This document shows, one piece after another, positions 24,397-31,915 of a stretch of 64,000 nucleotides of DNA. A program made the position numbers and the translations under genes. The notes below the pieces were generated by a model. The model was not told the DNA's origin. It made no database searches and was given only the letters and a program-made list of their open reading frames with translations. Source of the DNA: Streptomyces sp. S465 (GTDB lineage Bacteria; Actinomycetota; Actinomycetes; Streptomycetales; Streptomycetaceae); contig NZ_CP114036.1 in the NCBI RefSeq assembly GCF_026898115.1, positions 5,264,001-5,328,000 of the forward strand, given 5' to 3'. Each line of letters begins with the position of its first letter. Position 1 is the first letter of the stretch.

Positions 24397-25827
24397 ATGA
24401 CCCAGCAGAACAGATTCCTTCAGCGGTCTCGTCGTTCTTTCCGGCGTTGGGGCGTGGCCTCAGCGGGCGCCATCGCGGCGGCGGCTCTGGTCACCGGTGC
24501 TCCGGGAACCGCATGGGCCGCGAGCAGCACCCCCGGTCCGCACACGGCCCCGAGCAACCCGTGCCACCAGGACCGGGCGCACGGTGACAACAAGGCGCAC
24601 CAGGAGAACGGCCGCCACGACGAGAACAACGGCAAGGACGCCCACGGCCGCCAGGACGAGAAGGGTGGCAAGGACGCCCACGGTCGCCACGAGGAGAATG
24701 GCGGCAAGGACACGCACGGCCGCCAGGACGAGAATGGCGGCAAGGACACCCACGGCCGCCACGAGGAAAACAGCGGCAAGGACACCCACGGCCGTTACGA
24801 CGAGAACTCGCGCCAGGACGAGAACTCGCGCCAGGATGAGAACTCGCGCCAGGACGAGAACTCGCGCCAGGACGAGAACTCCCGCCAGGACGAGAACGGC
24901 AGCGACGACGAGAACAGCCGTCGTGACGACAACGGGAGCCAGGAGGACAACGCGCGCCAGGAGAACAACGACCGGCGCGATGACCACGGGCGCAAGGACA
25001 GCGCCAACAGCTACTCCAAGAACCAGCAGTACGGGCACGGCTACCAGCAGCGCGGTGTGGCGCTCGCCGAGCAGGCCGTCCAGCCGTACGTGGCGGCCGT
25101 TTCCGCCGCGATGTCCGAGGGCGGCCGTGCCGTCCGGCCCGTCAGCGCTCCCGTCCACCAGGACGACCAGGAGCGTCACGACCAGGAGCGTCACGACCAG
25201 GAGCGTCACGACCAGGAGCGTCACGACCAGGAGCGCCACGACCAGGAGCGTCACGACCAGGAGCGCCACGACCAGGAGCGTCACGACCAGGAGCACCAGG
25301 AGCACCAGGCGCGCCACGACCAGGAGCGCCAGGAGCACAAGGAGCACAAGGAGTCCCAGCAGTCCAAGGCTCACCAGGACCAGAAGCAGAGGGGCCTGGT
25401 GACGATCGCCGAGGCGATCGAGATCGCCGAGTGCGAGGTCAGCGGCCAGGTCATCAGCGCCGAGCTGGAGGACTGCCCCGAGGACGACTCACAGCACGAG
25501 GGCAAGGGCAAGCACCAGGACGAGCGCAAGCAGGACCGCAAGGACGACCACCGCAAGGACGACCACCGCAAGGACGACGACCGCAAGAACCGGCACCAGC
25601 AGGAGGTCAAGCAGGTCTGGGTCGTGGAGGTCGAGTGCGACGGCACCGTCACGACGGTCTACATCGACCCGGAGACCGGCTGCGTCCTTGGCACGGAGCA
25701 GGAGCAGGACGACGACCACGGCAAGGGCGATCACGGCAAGGGCGACCACGCCAAGCACGGCAAGCAGGGCGGCCACGGCGACCGTGACGGCAAGGGCGGC
25801 TACGGCCGGTCGGCGGTCACCGCCTAG
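24397..25827 (+). CDS. secreted charged-repeat protein with a split PepSY-like domain
   Basis: A 476-residue protein. A signal peptide (FRRWGVASAGAIAAAALVTG...AWA) is followed by repeats almost wholly of Asp, Glu, Asn, Gln, His, Lys, Arg and Gly: GKDxHGR(H/Q)xEN units (about 65-130), five SRQDEN units (138-167) and eight DQERH units (257-296). A short helix-like non-repetitive part (about 200-255) separates the arrays. Residues about 334-432 look like one PepSY domain (LVTIAEAIEIAECEVSGQVISAELED ... VWVVEVECDGTVTTVYIDPETGCVLG) with a KDDHR-rich insertion in the middle and four cysteines. The C terminus is a GKGDH tail. The histidine and acid content would suit metal or cation binding (inference). 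It overlaps the convergent YnfA gene by 11 bases. Confidence 0.85.
   Translation: MTQQNRFLQRSRRSFRRWGVASAGAIAAAALVTGAPGTAWAASSTPGPHTAPSNPCHQDRAHGDNKAHQENGRHDENNGKDAHGRQDEKGGKDAHGRHEENGGKDTHGRQDENGGKDTHGRHEENSGKDTHGRYDENSRQDENSRQDENSRQDENSRQDENSRQDENGSDDENSRRDDNGSQEDNARQENNDRRDDHGRKDSANSYSKNQQYGHGYQQRGVALAEQAVQPYVAAVSAAMSEGGRAVRPVSAPVHQDDQERHDQERHDQERHDQERHDQERHDQERHDQERHDQERHDQEHQEHQARHDQERQEHKEHKESQQSKAHQDQKQRGLVTIAEAIEIAECEVSGQVISAELEDCPEDDSQHEGKGKHQDERKQDRKDDHRKDDHRKDDDRKNRHQQEVKQVWVVEVECDGTVTTVYIDPETGCVLGTEQEQDDDHGKGDHGKGDHAKHGKQGGHGDRDGKGGYGRSAVTA
24808..24897 (+). repeat. 18-bp tandem repeat x5 inside the charged-repeat gene
   Basis: Five head-to-tail 18-bp units encoding Ser-Arg-Gln-Asp-Glu-Asn, nearly identical at the DNA level (one GAT for GAC and one TCC for TCG among the changes), which points to recent slippage or conversion. 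Confidence 0.93.
25165..25284 (+). repeat. 15-bp tandem repeat x8 inside the charged-repeat gene
   Basis: Eight head-to-tail units encoding Asp-Gln-Glu-Arg-His. Copies differ only at the third base of the Arg codon (CGT or CGC), so copy number probably varies between strains. Confidence 0.94.
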
Positions 25828-26149
25828 GCATGTACATGATCACGGCGACGCCGGCCAGACAGATGAGCGCTCCGATGACATCGAAGCGGTCTGGCCGGTA
25901 GCCGTCGGCGACCATGCCCCAGGCGAGCGATCCGGCGACGAAAACGCCGCCGTAGGCCGCGAGGATGCGGCCGAACTCCGCGTCCGGCTGGAGCGTGGCC
26001 ACGAAGCCGTAGGCGCCCAGGGCGATGAGCCCGGCGCCGATCCAGACCCATCCCCTGTGCTCACGCACGCCCTGCCAGACGAGCCAGGCACCTCCGATCT
26101 CCAGGAGCGCGGCCACGGCGAACAGAGCGACGGAACGTGCGGTGAGCAT
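25817..26149 (-). CDS. YnfA/UPF0060 family four-helix membrane protein
   Basis: A 110-residue protein with four membrane helices. The family signature segments LFAVAALLEIGGAWLVWQ, GLIALGAYGFVATLQPD, FGRILAAYGGVFVAGSLAWGMVADG and RPDRFDVIGALICLAGVAVIMYMPR are all present. YnfA proteins are related to small multidrug resistance transporters and are predicted efflux or membrane proteins. The ATG at 26149 lacks an upstream purine run (the bases before it are C-rich). Its last codons overlap the convergent repeat-protein gene by 11 bases. Confidence 0.9.
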   Translation of the reverse strand: MLTARSVALFAVAALLEIGGAWLVWQGVREHRGWVWIGAGLIALGAYGFVATLQPDAEFGRILAAYGGVFVAGSLAWGMVADGYRPDRFDVIGALICLAGVAVIMYMPRR

Positions 26150-26263
26150 GGGGGAAGGGTACGGCCCGGCCGTGCGCGAACGAGGGGCCTGCTCCCGGCG
26201 TTCAGCGCGGTGCTACGGCTCCGGCCGGCCAGGGCGTCCGCACCCGCGTGAGACGTTCCGGTC

Positions 26264-26698
26264 TCACGGCCACACCAGGCAGTACGGCTGGTGTCCCGCC
26301 TCATGCAGCCGGTGGCTGAAGTCCTGCCATTCGTGCAGCAGTTGATACACCCTGAAGGCGTCCCGGGGGCCGCCGCGGTCGGGCACCGTGGACCAGATGA
26401 AGGCCGCGGCGCCCACGGCCTCCTCGCCCACGCCGCGCAGCGGATCGACGGCGGTCATCGGGAGTTTGACGACGGCGTAGTCCGGGTGGAGGACGACCAG
26501 TTCGAGCGGGGGCACCTTGTGGAGCGGGACGCCCTCGATGCCGGTGAGGACCATCGCCGCGACCGTCTCGGGCTTGATCTTGGTGAACATGCCGTGGCCG
26601 AGCTCATCGCCGCCGAGCTCCTCGGGGCGCATGGAGATGGGGACCCTGGCCGCGGTGGCGCCATCGGGCGCACCGAAGTACTTGTAGGTCACCCCCAT
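26264..26698 (-). CDS. conserved hypothetical protein
   Basis: A 144-residue soluble protein beginning GVTYKYFGAPDGATAARVP and containing IKPETVAAMVLTGIEGVPLH, LELVVLHPDYAVVKLPM and a C-terminal VYQLLHEWQDFSHRLHEAGHQPYCLVWP. Strong codon bias and sharply defined ends support a real gene. No catalytic motif was recognised. I recall similar proteins beside hemL in Streptomyces. It is divergent from hemL across 240 bases in which I see no other gene. AGGAG lies about 10 bases before the ATG at 26698. Confidence 0.82.
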   Translation of the reverse strand: MGVTYKYFGAPDGATAARVPISMRPEELGGDELGHGMFTKIKPETVAAMVLTGIEGVPLHKVPPLELVVLHPDYAVVKLPMTAVDPLRGVGEEAVGAAAFIWSTVPDRGGPRDAFRVYQLLHEWQDFSHRLHEAGHQPYCLVWP

Positions 26699-26938
26699 GC
26701 GGCCCCCGCTCCTGCCTGCTCTGCCCGCCTCGTCCCGCCGATGGCGTCCGGGCCGGGCACGCTCGGGGCCTCGGTCGTCAGTCCCTTCACCCAGTTCGCC
26801 ACCGCGATGCATATCTCCACCCGACCACTCGCGGCCATCACCGCGCAACCCGATCTCTGTGAGAGAGACCCTCCCCCGCGCTCGGGCTGTGAAACGCCCG
26901 GCCGCAGGACTCCGTCGGCCTCTGACAACATGGCTTGC

Positions 26939-28246
26939 GTGAGCTATCCGTACGCAGCCCCAGTTTCGCAGACGCTTTTCGATCGCGCGGCCGCCGTGAC
27001 GCCCGGGGGCGTGAACTCTCCGGTGCGGGCGTTCCGCGCCGTGGGAGGTACGCCCCGGTTCATGGTGTCCGGTGACGGTCCGTACCTCACCGACGCCGAC
27101 GGTCGCGAGTACGTGGACCTCGTGTGCTCATGGGGGCCGATGATCCTCGGCCACTCCCATCCCGAGGTCACCGCGGCCGTGCAGGCCGCCGTCGTTCGCG
27201 GTACCTCGTTCGGTACGCCGGGCGAGGGCGAGGTCGAGCTCGCCGAGGAGATCGTGGCGCGGGTCGCCCCCGTCGAGCAGGTGCGCCTGGTGTCGTCCGG
27301 TACCGAGGCGACGATGTCGGCGATCCGGCTGGCCCGCGGGTTCACCGGACGCTCGAAGGTGATCAAGTTCGCCGGTTGCTACCACGGGCATGTGGACGCC
27401 CTGCTGGCCGCGGCCGGGTCCGGGGTGGCGACCTTCGCGCTGCCGGACACTCCGGGGGTCACGGGGGCACAGGCGGGGGAGACCCTGGTGCTGCCGTACA
27501 ACGACCTGGAGGCGGTCCGGGCGGCCTTCGCCGCACACCCCGGGGAGATCGCCTGTGTGATCACCGAGGCGTCACCGGGCAACATGGGCGTGGTGCCGCC
27601 GCTGCCCGGGTACAACGCGGGCCTCAAGCAGCTGTGCGCCGACCACGGCGCGCTCTACATCTCCGACGAGGTCATGACCGGCTTCCGGGTCTCCATGGCC
27701 GGGTGGTACGGGCTGGACGGTGTCGAGCCGGACCTGATGACCTTCGGCAAGGTCATGGGCGGCGGCTTCCCGGCCGCGGCCTTCGGCGGGCGCGCGGACG
27801 TCATGGAGCGCCTGGCTCCGGCCGGACCGGTCTACCAGGCGGGCACGCTCTCCGGGAACCCGGTCGCCACGGCCGCGGGCGTCGCGCAGCTGCGGCTGCT
27901 GGACGAGGCGGCGTACGCACAGGTCGACGCGGTCTCCGAGCGGCTGCGGGCGATGGTGACGGAGGCGCTGTCCAAGGAGGGCGTGGCGCACCGGGTGCAG
28001 AACGCGGGCAGCATGTTCTCGGTCTTCTTCACCGACGCCGAGGTCACCGACTACGAGCGGGCCAAGGCGCAGGAGGCGTTCCGGTTCACCGCCTTCTTCC
28101 ACTCGATGCTGGCGCAGGGCGTCTACCTCCCGCCGTCCGCCTTCGAGACGTGGTTCGTCTCCACGGCGCATGACGAGCGGGCGCTGGAGCGGGTGGCGGC
28201 GGCTCTGCCGGGGGCGGCGCGGGCCGCCGCCGAGGCCACTGAATGA
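26939..28246 (+). CDS. hemL: glutamate-1-semialdehyde 2,1-aminomutase
   Basis: PLP enzyme converting glutamate-1-semialdehyde (HemA product) to 5-aminolevulinate. In 435 residues: VTPGGVNSPVRAF near the N terminus, SSGTEATMSAIRLAR (119-133), KFAGCYHGHVD, DEVMTGFR and the PLP-binding Lys271 in MTFGKVMGGG. Start choice is uncertain: GTG at 26939 matches where relatives begin, while ATG at 26930 would add three residues; neither has a clear ribosome binding site. The stop overlaps the histidine phosphatase gene. It is the first gene of the haem and cytochrome c assembly block. Confidence 0.95.
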   Translation: MSYPYAAPVSQTLFDRAAAVTPGGVNSPVRAFRAVGGTPRFMVSGDGPYLTDADGREYVDLVCSWGPMILGHSHPEVTAAVQAAVVRGTSFGTPGEGEVELAEEIVARVAPVEQVRLVSSGTEATMSAIRLARGFTGRSKVIKFAGCYHGHVDALLAAAGSGVATFALPDTPGVTGAQAGETLVLPYNDLEAVRAAFAAHPGEIACVITEASPGNMGVVPPLPGYNAGLKQLCADHGALYISDEVMTGFRVSMAGWYGLDGVEPDLMTFGKVMGGGFPAAAFGGRADVMERLAPAGPVYQAGTLSGNPVATAAGVAQLRLLDEAAYAQVDAVSERLRAMVTEALSKEGVAHRVQNAGSMFSVFFTDAEVTDYERAKAQEAFRFTAFFHSMLAQGVYLPPSAFETWFVSTAHDERALERVAAALPGAARAAAEATE

Positions 28247-28941
28247 TGGATGACATGACACAGAGCGAGAACGACATCACCGTCGTCCATGTGATGCGCC
28301 ATGGCGAGGTGCACAACCCGGAGGGCGTGCTGTACGGCAGGCTGCCCGGCTATCACCTCTCCGACCTGGGGCGCCGGATGGCCGACCGGGTCGCCGAGCA
28401 CCTCGCCGACCGTGACATCACCCATGTGGTCGCCTCCCCGCTGGAGCGGGCGCAGGAGACGGCGGCGCCGATCGCCAAGGCACACGGCCTGGACGTGGCC
28501 TCGGACGAGCGGCTGATCGAGGCGGGGAACGTCTTCCAGGGCAAGACCTTCGGCGTTGGCGACGGCGCACTGCGCAAACCGGCCAACTGGCGCCATCTCA
28601 CCAACCCCTTTCGCCCGTCCTGGGGCGAGCCCTACGTCGACCAGGTGGTGCGGATGATGGCGGCGCTGGGCCGGGCGCGGGACGCCGCGCGCGGGCACGA
28701 GGCGGTGTGTGTCAGCCATCAGCTGCCCATCTGGATCGTGCGCAGCTTCGTGGAGCGCCGGCGGCTGTGGCACGACCCGCGCAAGCGGCAGTGCACGCTG
28801 GCCAGCCTCACCAGCTTCACCTACCGCGGGGACAGGATCGTGTCGGTGGGCTACAGCGAACCGGCCCTTGATCTGGTCCCGGCCCATCTGCGCGCGGGCG
28901 CCCGGCCGGTGAAGGGGGCCGCCAAGGGCTACGGGGCATGA
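28243..28941 (+). CDS. histidine phosphatase family (phosphoglycerate-mutase-like) protein
   Basis: A 232-residue protein with the phosphohistidine motif V-M-R-H-G-E at its N terminus, a second catalytic region VASPLERAQETAAPIA and the late CVSHQLPI histidine. The family includes phosphoglycerate mutases and diverse phosphatases; no substrate can be assigned. It overlaps hemL by ATGA, so the two are translationally coupled. The same hemL-phosphatase-TlpA-ccdA-resB-ccs order is known from Mycobacterium tuberculosis (Rv0524-Rv0529, from memory), which suggests a conserved but unexplained role near haem or cytochrome assembly. Confidence 0.9.
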   Translation: MMDDMTQSENDITVVHVMRHGEVHNPEGVLYGRLPGYHLSDLGRRMADRVAEHLADRDITHVVASPLERAQETAAPIAKAHGLDVASDERLIEAGNVFQGKTFGVGDGALRKPANWRHLTNPFRPSWGEPYVDQVVRMMAALGRARDAARGHEAVCVSHQLPIWIVRSFVERRRLWHDPRKRQCTLASLTSFTYRGDRIVSVGYSEPALDLVPAHLRAGARPVKGAAKGYGA

Positions 28942-28953
28942 CCGGCCCACGGC

Positions 28954-29050
28954 CGTGGTGCGTCTGAACGGCGTGTGGCGCCTCTGAACGGGCGCGGTGC
29001 GTCTGAACGGGCGCGGTGCGTCTGAACGAGCGTGGTGCCTCTGAACGGCG
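28954..29050. repeat. degenerate tandem repeat, about 19-20 bp x5, after the histidine phosphatase gene
   Basis: Five units built on GCGGTGCGTCTGAACGGG begin 12 bases past the stop codon. The third and fourth units are nearly identical; the outer ones diverge and vary slightly in length. No coding role is seen in either strand. Confidence 0.8.
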
Positions 29051-29100
29051 CGCGACGGGGCGGCGAATGAGGGGGCGGAGGAAATGTCTCCACCGTGTAA

Positions 29101-29130
29101 TTGACCTCGTTCCCGCGGAACCCCGCTATT
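29101..29130 (+). promoter_or_regulatory. candidate promoter for the Tat lipoprotein gene
   Basis: TTGACC (29101-29106), an 18-base spacer and GCTATT (29125-29130) form a sigma-70-like pair about 70 bases before the ATG at 29201. The spacer holds a small TTCCCGCGGAA palindrome. Confidence 0.45.
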
Positions 29131-29200
29131 CGCCTCGCCATCTCCAGGGTTGTCCGGACACCCCGGGCAATCGATACGGCGAGTGCGAATTGAGGACGTT

Positions 29201-30382
29201 ATGCGTGAGGTCAGCCGGAGGGGGATCCTCGGTCTTGGTGCGGGAGCGGCGGCGTCACTGGCCGTGGCCGGCTGCTCCTCCGGCTCGGGCACGCCGAAGC
29301 CGGCGAAGACGACTCAGGCGAAGCCGATCGGTGACGGCTCCACTTCGCATGGCGTGCGGCGGCCGGAGGCCCCGAAGCCGGAGCGGCTGGAGCGGGGGCA
29401 GAAGCCGCCGCAGTTCGTGGTCTTTTCCTGGGACGGCGCGGGAGAGGTCGGCAACGGTCTCTTCCCGCGGTTCCGCAAGCTCGCCGCAGACCACGGCGCG
29501 GCCATGACCTTCTTCCTCTCCGGTATCTACTGCCTTCCGGAGTCGAAGAAGTCGCTGTACCGGCCGCCGAACAATCCGGTGGGCGCATCCGACATCGGTT
29601 ATCTCACCGATGAGCACATCAAGGAGACGCTGCGCAACGTACGCGAGGCGTGGCTCGAGGGCCATGAGATCGGCACCCACTTCAACGGCCACTTCTGCTC
29701 CGGGAGCGGTTCGGTGGAGCACTGGACGCCCGCCCAGTGGAAGTCCGAGATCGAGCAGGCTGTGTCCTTTGTCACAGAGTGGCGGACGAATACCCGTTTC
29801 ACCGATGTGCAACCGCTGCCGTTCGACTACCACAAGGAGCTCATCGGCGGCCGCACCCCATGTCTGAAGGGCCAGAGCAATCTGCTGCCGACCGCCCGGG
29901 AACTCGGCTGGCGCTATGACGCCAGTTCGCCGGGCGGGCGCCAGGTGTGGCCGTCGAAGCAGCAGGGGATATGGGACTTCCCGCTGCAACAGATTCCCTT
30001 CCCGGGCCACTCCTTCGAGGTGCTCTCGATGGACTACAACATCCTGGCGAACCAGTCGCGGAATTCCACGAACGCCCCGCCCGCGAACTACCCGAGCTGG
30101 CGCAAGCAGGCCACCGACTCCTATCTGGCCGGTTTCCGGCGGGCGTATGAGACCAATCGCGCCCCGTTCTTCATCGGTAACCACTTCGAGCAGTGGAACG
30201 GCGGAATCTATATGGACGCCGTCGAAGAAGCGCTCAAGCATATGGCCGACGAGAAGCGGAAGGACGTCCGGCTGGTCTCCTTCAAACAGCTCACCGACTG
30301 GCTGGACGCACAGGACCCCGCGGTCCTGGCCGACCTGCGCGGGCTCGACGTGGGCCAGGCGTGGAGCGCGAACGGCCGCTGA
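29201..30382 (+). CDS. Tat-exported lipoprotein with polysaccharide-deacetylase (NodB-like) fold
   Basis: A 393-residue protein. Twin-arginine signal SRRGILGLGAGAAASLAVAGC, combining an R-R motif and a lipobox, then a Pro/Lys linker. The domain has FVVFSWDGAGE where NodB enzymes have TFDDG, GAAMTFFLSGIYCLP, and GHEIGTHFNGHF, which supplies the H-x3-H metal pair. The first-motif Asp pair is reduced to one, so catalysis is uncertain. Later segments (WRYDASSPG, PFFIGNHFEQWNGGIY) fit a carbohydrate-active enzyme. GAGGA precedes the ATG at 29201. It sits between the histidine phosphatase and the cytochrome c genes. Confidence 0.85.
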   Translation: MREVSRRGILGLGAGAAASLAVAGCSSGSGTPKPAKTTQAKPIGDGSTSHGVRRPEAPKPERLERGQKPPQFVVFSWDGAGEVGNGLFPRFRKLAADHGAAMTFFLSGIYCLPESKKSLYRPPNNPVGASDIGYLTDEHIKETLRNVREAWLEGHEIGTHFNGHFCSGSGSVEHWTPAQWKSEIEQAVSFVTEWRTNTRFTDVQPLPFDYHKELIGGRTPCLKGQSNLLPTARELGWRYDASSPGGRQVWPSKQQGIWDFPLQQIPFPGHSFEVLSMDYNILANQSRNSTNAPPANYPSWRKQATDSYLAGFRRAYETNRAPFFIGNHFEQWNGGIYMDAVEEALKHMADEKRKDVRLVSFKQLTDWLDAQDPAVLADLRGLDVGQAWSANGR

Positions 30383-30507
30383 GAGGTGCCGGGGGCGGCG
30401 GGGCGGCGGGGGCCGTACGGCCCGCGGGCCCGGCGGGGTGCTCGGAGAGGGCGGTGAGGCCCCGCTGGGGTACCCGGAGGGGGGTGGCGAAGATCCGCAA
30501 AAGGGCC

Positions 30508-30525
30508 ATGCGAAACTTTTCACAT
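30508..30525. promoter_or_regulatory. degenerate Rex-operator-like palindrome at the start of the cytochrome c maturation operon
   Basis: ATGCGAA-ACTT-TTCACAT matches 11 of 14 defined positions of TTGTGAA-N4-TTCACAA. It overlaps the ATG at 30524. The downstream genes (cytochrome c assembly) would suit Rex control, but the left arm is weak. Confidence 0.35.
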
Positions 30526-31141
30526 GAGTGCCTGCCGTGCCCCTCGGGGCCTCGCGACCCGTCGTCGCGCAACCGTGCTGGCCACCGGGGCCGCGGTTGC
30601 CGCGCTGTCCCTGACTGCCTGCAGCGGGGGCGGCACCTCGGGCGGCTCCGCCGACACCAAGTTCGTCCAGGGCAAGAGCGGTGTGGACACCGTCCCCGAG
30701 GGGGACCGCAAGGAGGCCCTCGAGCTCTCGGGGAAGACCCTGGAGGGCAAGCCGCTGGAGGTGGCGGACTACAAGGGCAAGGTCGTGGTCCTGAACGTCT
30801 GGGGTTCGTGGTGCGCCCCCTGCCGGGCCGAGGCGCCGAACCTGGCCAAGGTCGCCAAGGACACCAAGGCCAAGGGTGTGCAGTTCGTCGGGATCAACAC
30901 CCGTGACTCCAACCGCGCCCCCGCGCTCAGCTTCGAGAAGGCATACGGCGTCGACTACCCGAGCCTGTACGACCCGATCGGGAAGCTCATGCTGCGCTTC
31001 CCCAAGGGCAGTCTCAACCCGCAGGCCATTCCGTCGACGATCGTCCTGGACCGGCAGGGCAGGATCGCGGCCCGCGCTCTGACGCCGCTCAGCGAGGAGC
31101 GCCTGCGCGAGATGCTGAACCCGCTGATCGCGGAGAAGTGA
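30524..31141 (+). CDS. TlpA/ResA-like thiol-disulfide lipoprotein of cytochrome c maturation
   Basis: A 205-residue lipoprotein with signal ALSLTAC (lipobox Cys33) and a redoxin domain whose active site is W-C97-A-P-C100. The TlpA/ResA insert, IPSTIVLDRQGRI, follows. ResA-type proteins reduce the CXXCH cysteines of apocytochrome c outside the membrane and receive electrons through CcdA, which is encoded next. The ATG at 30524 lacks an obvious ribosome binding site, so the transcript may be leaderless. Six bases separate the stop from ccdA. Confidence 0.93.
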   Translation: MSACRAPRGLATRRRATVLATGAAVAALSLTACSGGGTSGGSADTKFVQGKSGVDTVPEGDRKEALELSGKTLEGKPLEVADYKGKVVVLNVWGSWCAPCRAEAPNLAKVAKDTKAKGVQFVGINTRDSNRAPALSFEKAYGVDYPSLYDPIGKLMLRFPKGSLNPQAIPSTIVLDRQGRIAARALTPLSEERLREMLNPLIAEK

Positions 31142-31147
31142 CCTCTC

Positions 31148-31912
31148 GTGAGCACGCTGGCCGCCGCCACCGATCCCAACCAGACCGTCCTGACCGGGGC
31201 GCTGCTGCTGGCGCTTCCGGTCGCCCTGCTCGGCGGACTGGTCTCCTTCTTCTCCCCCTGTGTGCTGCCGCTGGTGCCCGGCTATATGTCGTATGTCACC
31301 GGCGTCACGGGGACGGATCTCGCTGAGGCCAAGCGCGGCCGGATGGTCGCGGGCGCCTCGCTCTTCGTGCTCGGCTTCACCGCGGTCTTCGTCTCCGGGG
31401 GCGCGCTCTTCGGCAACTTCGGCTGGACGCTCCAGGCGCACAAGGAGACCATCTCCAAGATCCTCGGGGTCATCACGATCGTGCTGGGCCTCGCCTTCAT
31501 GGGGCTGCTCAAGGGGTTCGGACAGCGGGAGTTCCGCTTCCACGTCAAGCCCACGCTGGGGCTTGCGGGGGCGCCGGTGCTGGGCGCCCTGTTCGGCGTC
31601 GGCTGGACTCCGTGCCTGGGGCCGACGCTCACCGCCGTCAACGCCCTGGCGTTCAATGAGGGGAGTGCGGCGCGCGGGGCGCTGCTCACCGCCGCGTACT
31701 GCGTGGGGCTGGGGCTGCCGTTCGTGGTGGTCGCCGTGGCCTACCGCCGGGCGCTCGGTGCCTTCGGCTGGGTCAAGCGGCACTACCTGTGGGTGATGCG
31801 TGCCGGGGGCGGCATGCTCGTCGCCCTGGGGGTGCTGCTGCTCACAGGTGTCTGGGACACCATGATGGCCTCCATGCAGACCTGGGCTCAGGGCTTCAAC
31901 GTTGGGATCTGA
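31148..31912 (+). CDS. ccdA: CcdA-type thiol-disulfide transporter (cytochrome c biogenesis)
   Basis: A 254-residue, six-helix inner-membrane protein that carries reducing equivalents from cytoplasmic thioredoxin to the ResA-like lipoprotein. The two redox cysteines sit in the diagnostic P-C motifs: SFFSPCVLPLVPGY (Cys38) and GWTPCLGPTLTA (Cys156). The length matches CcdA and not the larger DsbD. The start is GTG at 31148. Three bases separate it from resB. Confidence 0.95.
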   Translation: MSTLAAATDPNQTVLTGALLLALPVALLGGLVSFFSPCVLPLVPGYMSYVTGVTGTDLAEAKRGRMVAGASLFVLGFTAVFVSGGALFGNFGWTLQAHKETISKILGVITIVLGLAFMGLLKGFGQREFRFHVKPTLGLAGAPVLGALFGVGWTPCLGPTLTAVNALAFNEGSAARGALLTAAYCVGLGLPFVVVAVAYRRALGAFGWVKRHYLWVMRAGGGMLVALGVLLLTGVWDTMMASMQTWAQGFNVGI

Positions 31913-31915
31913 TCG

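Noticed and set aside
24808..25284. CRISPR-like arrays of short repeats
   Set aside because: The repeats are contiguous without spacers, in frame, and encode a peptide repeat.
24460..25374. A Leu/Val-rich reverse-strand frame resembling a membrane protein
   Set aside because: It is only the complement of the GAC/GAG/CAG/CAC-rich repeat codons of the forward gene, which turn into GTC/CTC/CTG/GTG.
28954..29050. CRISPR or att-site interpretation of the five 19-bp units
   Set aside because: No spacers, no cas genes, no integrase or tRNA nearby; a degenerate tandem repeat explains it.
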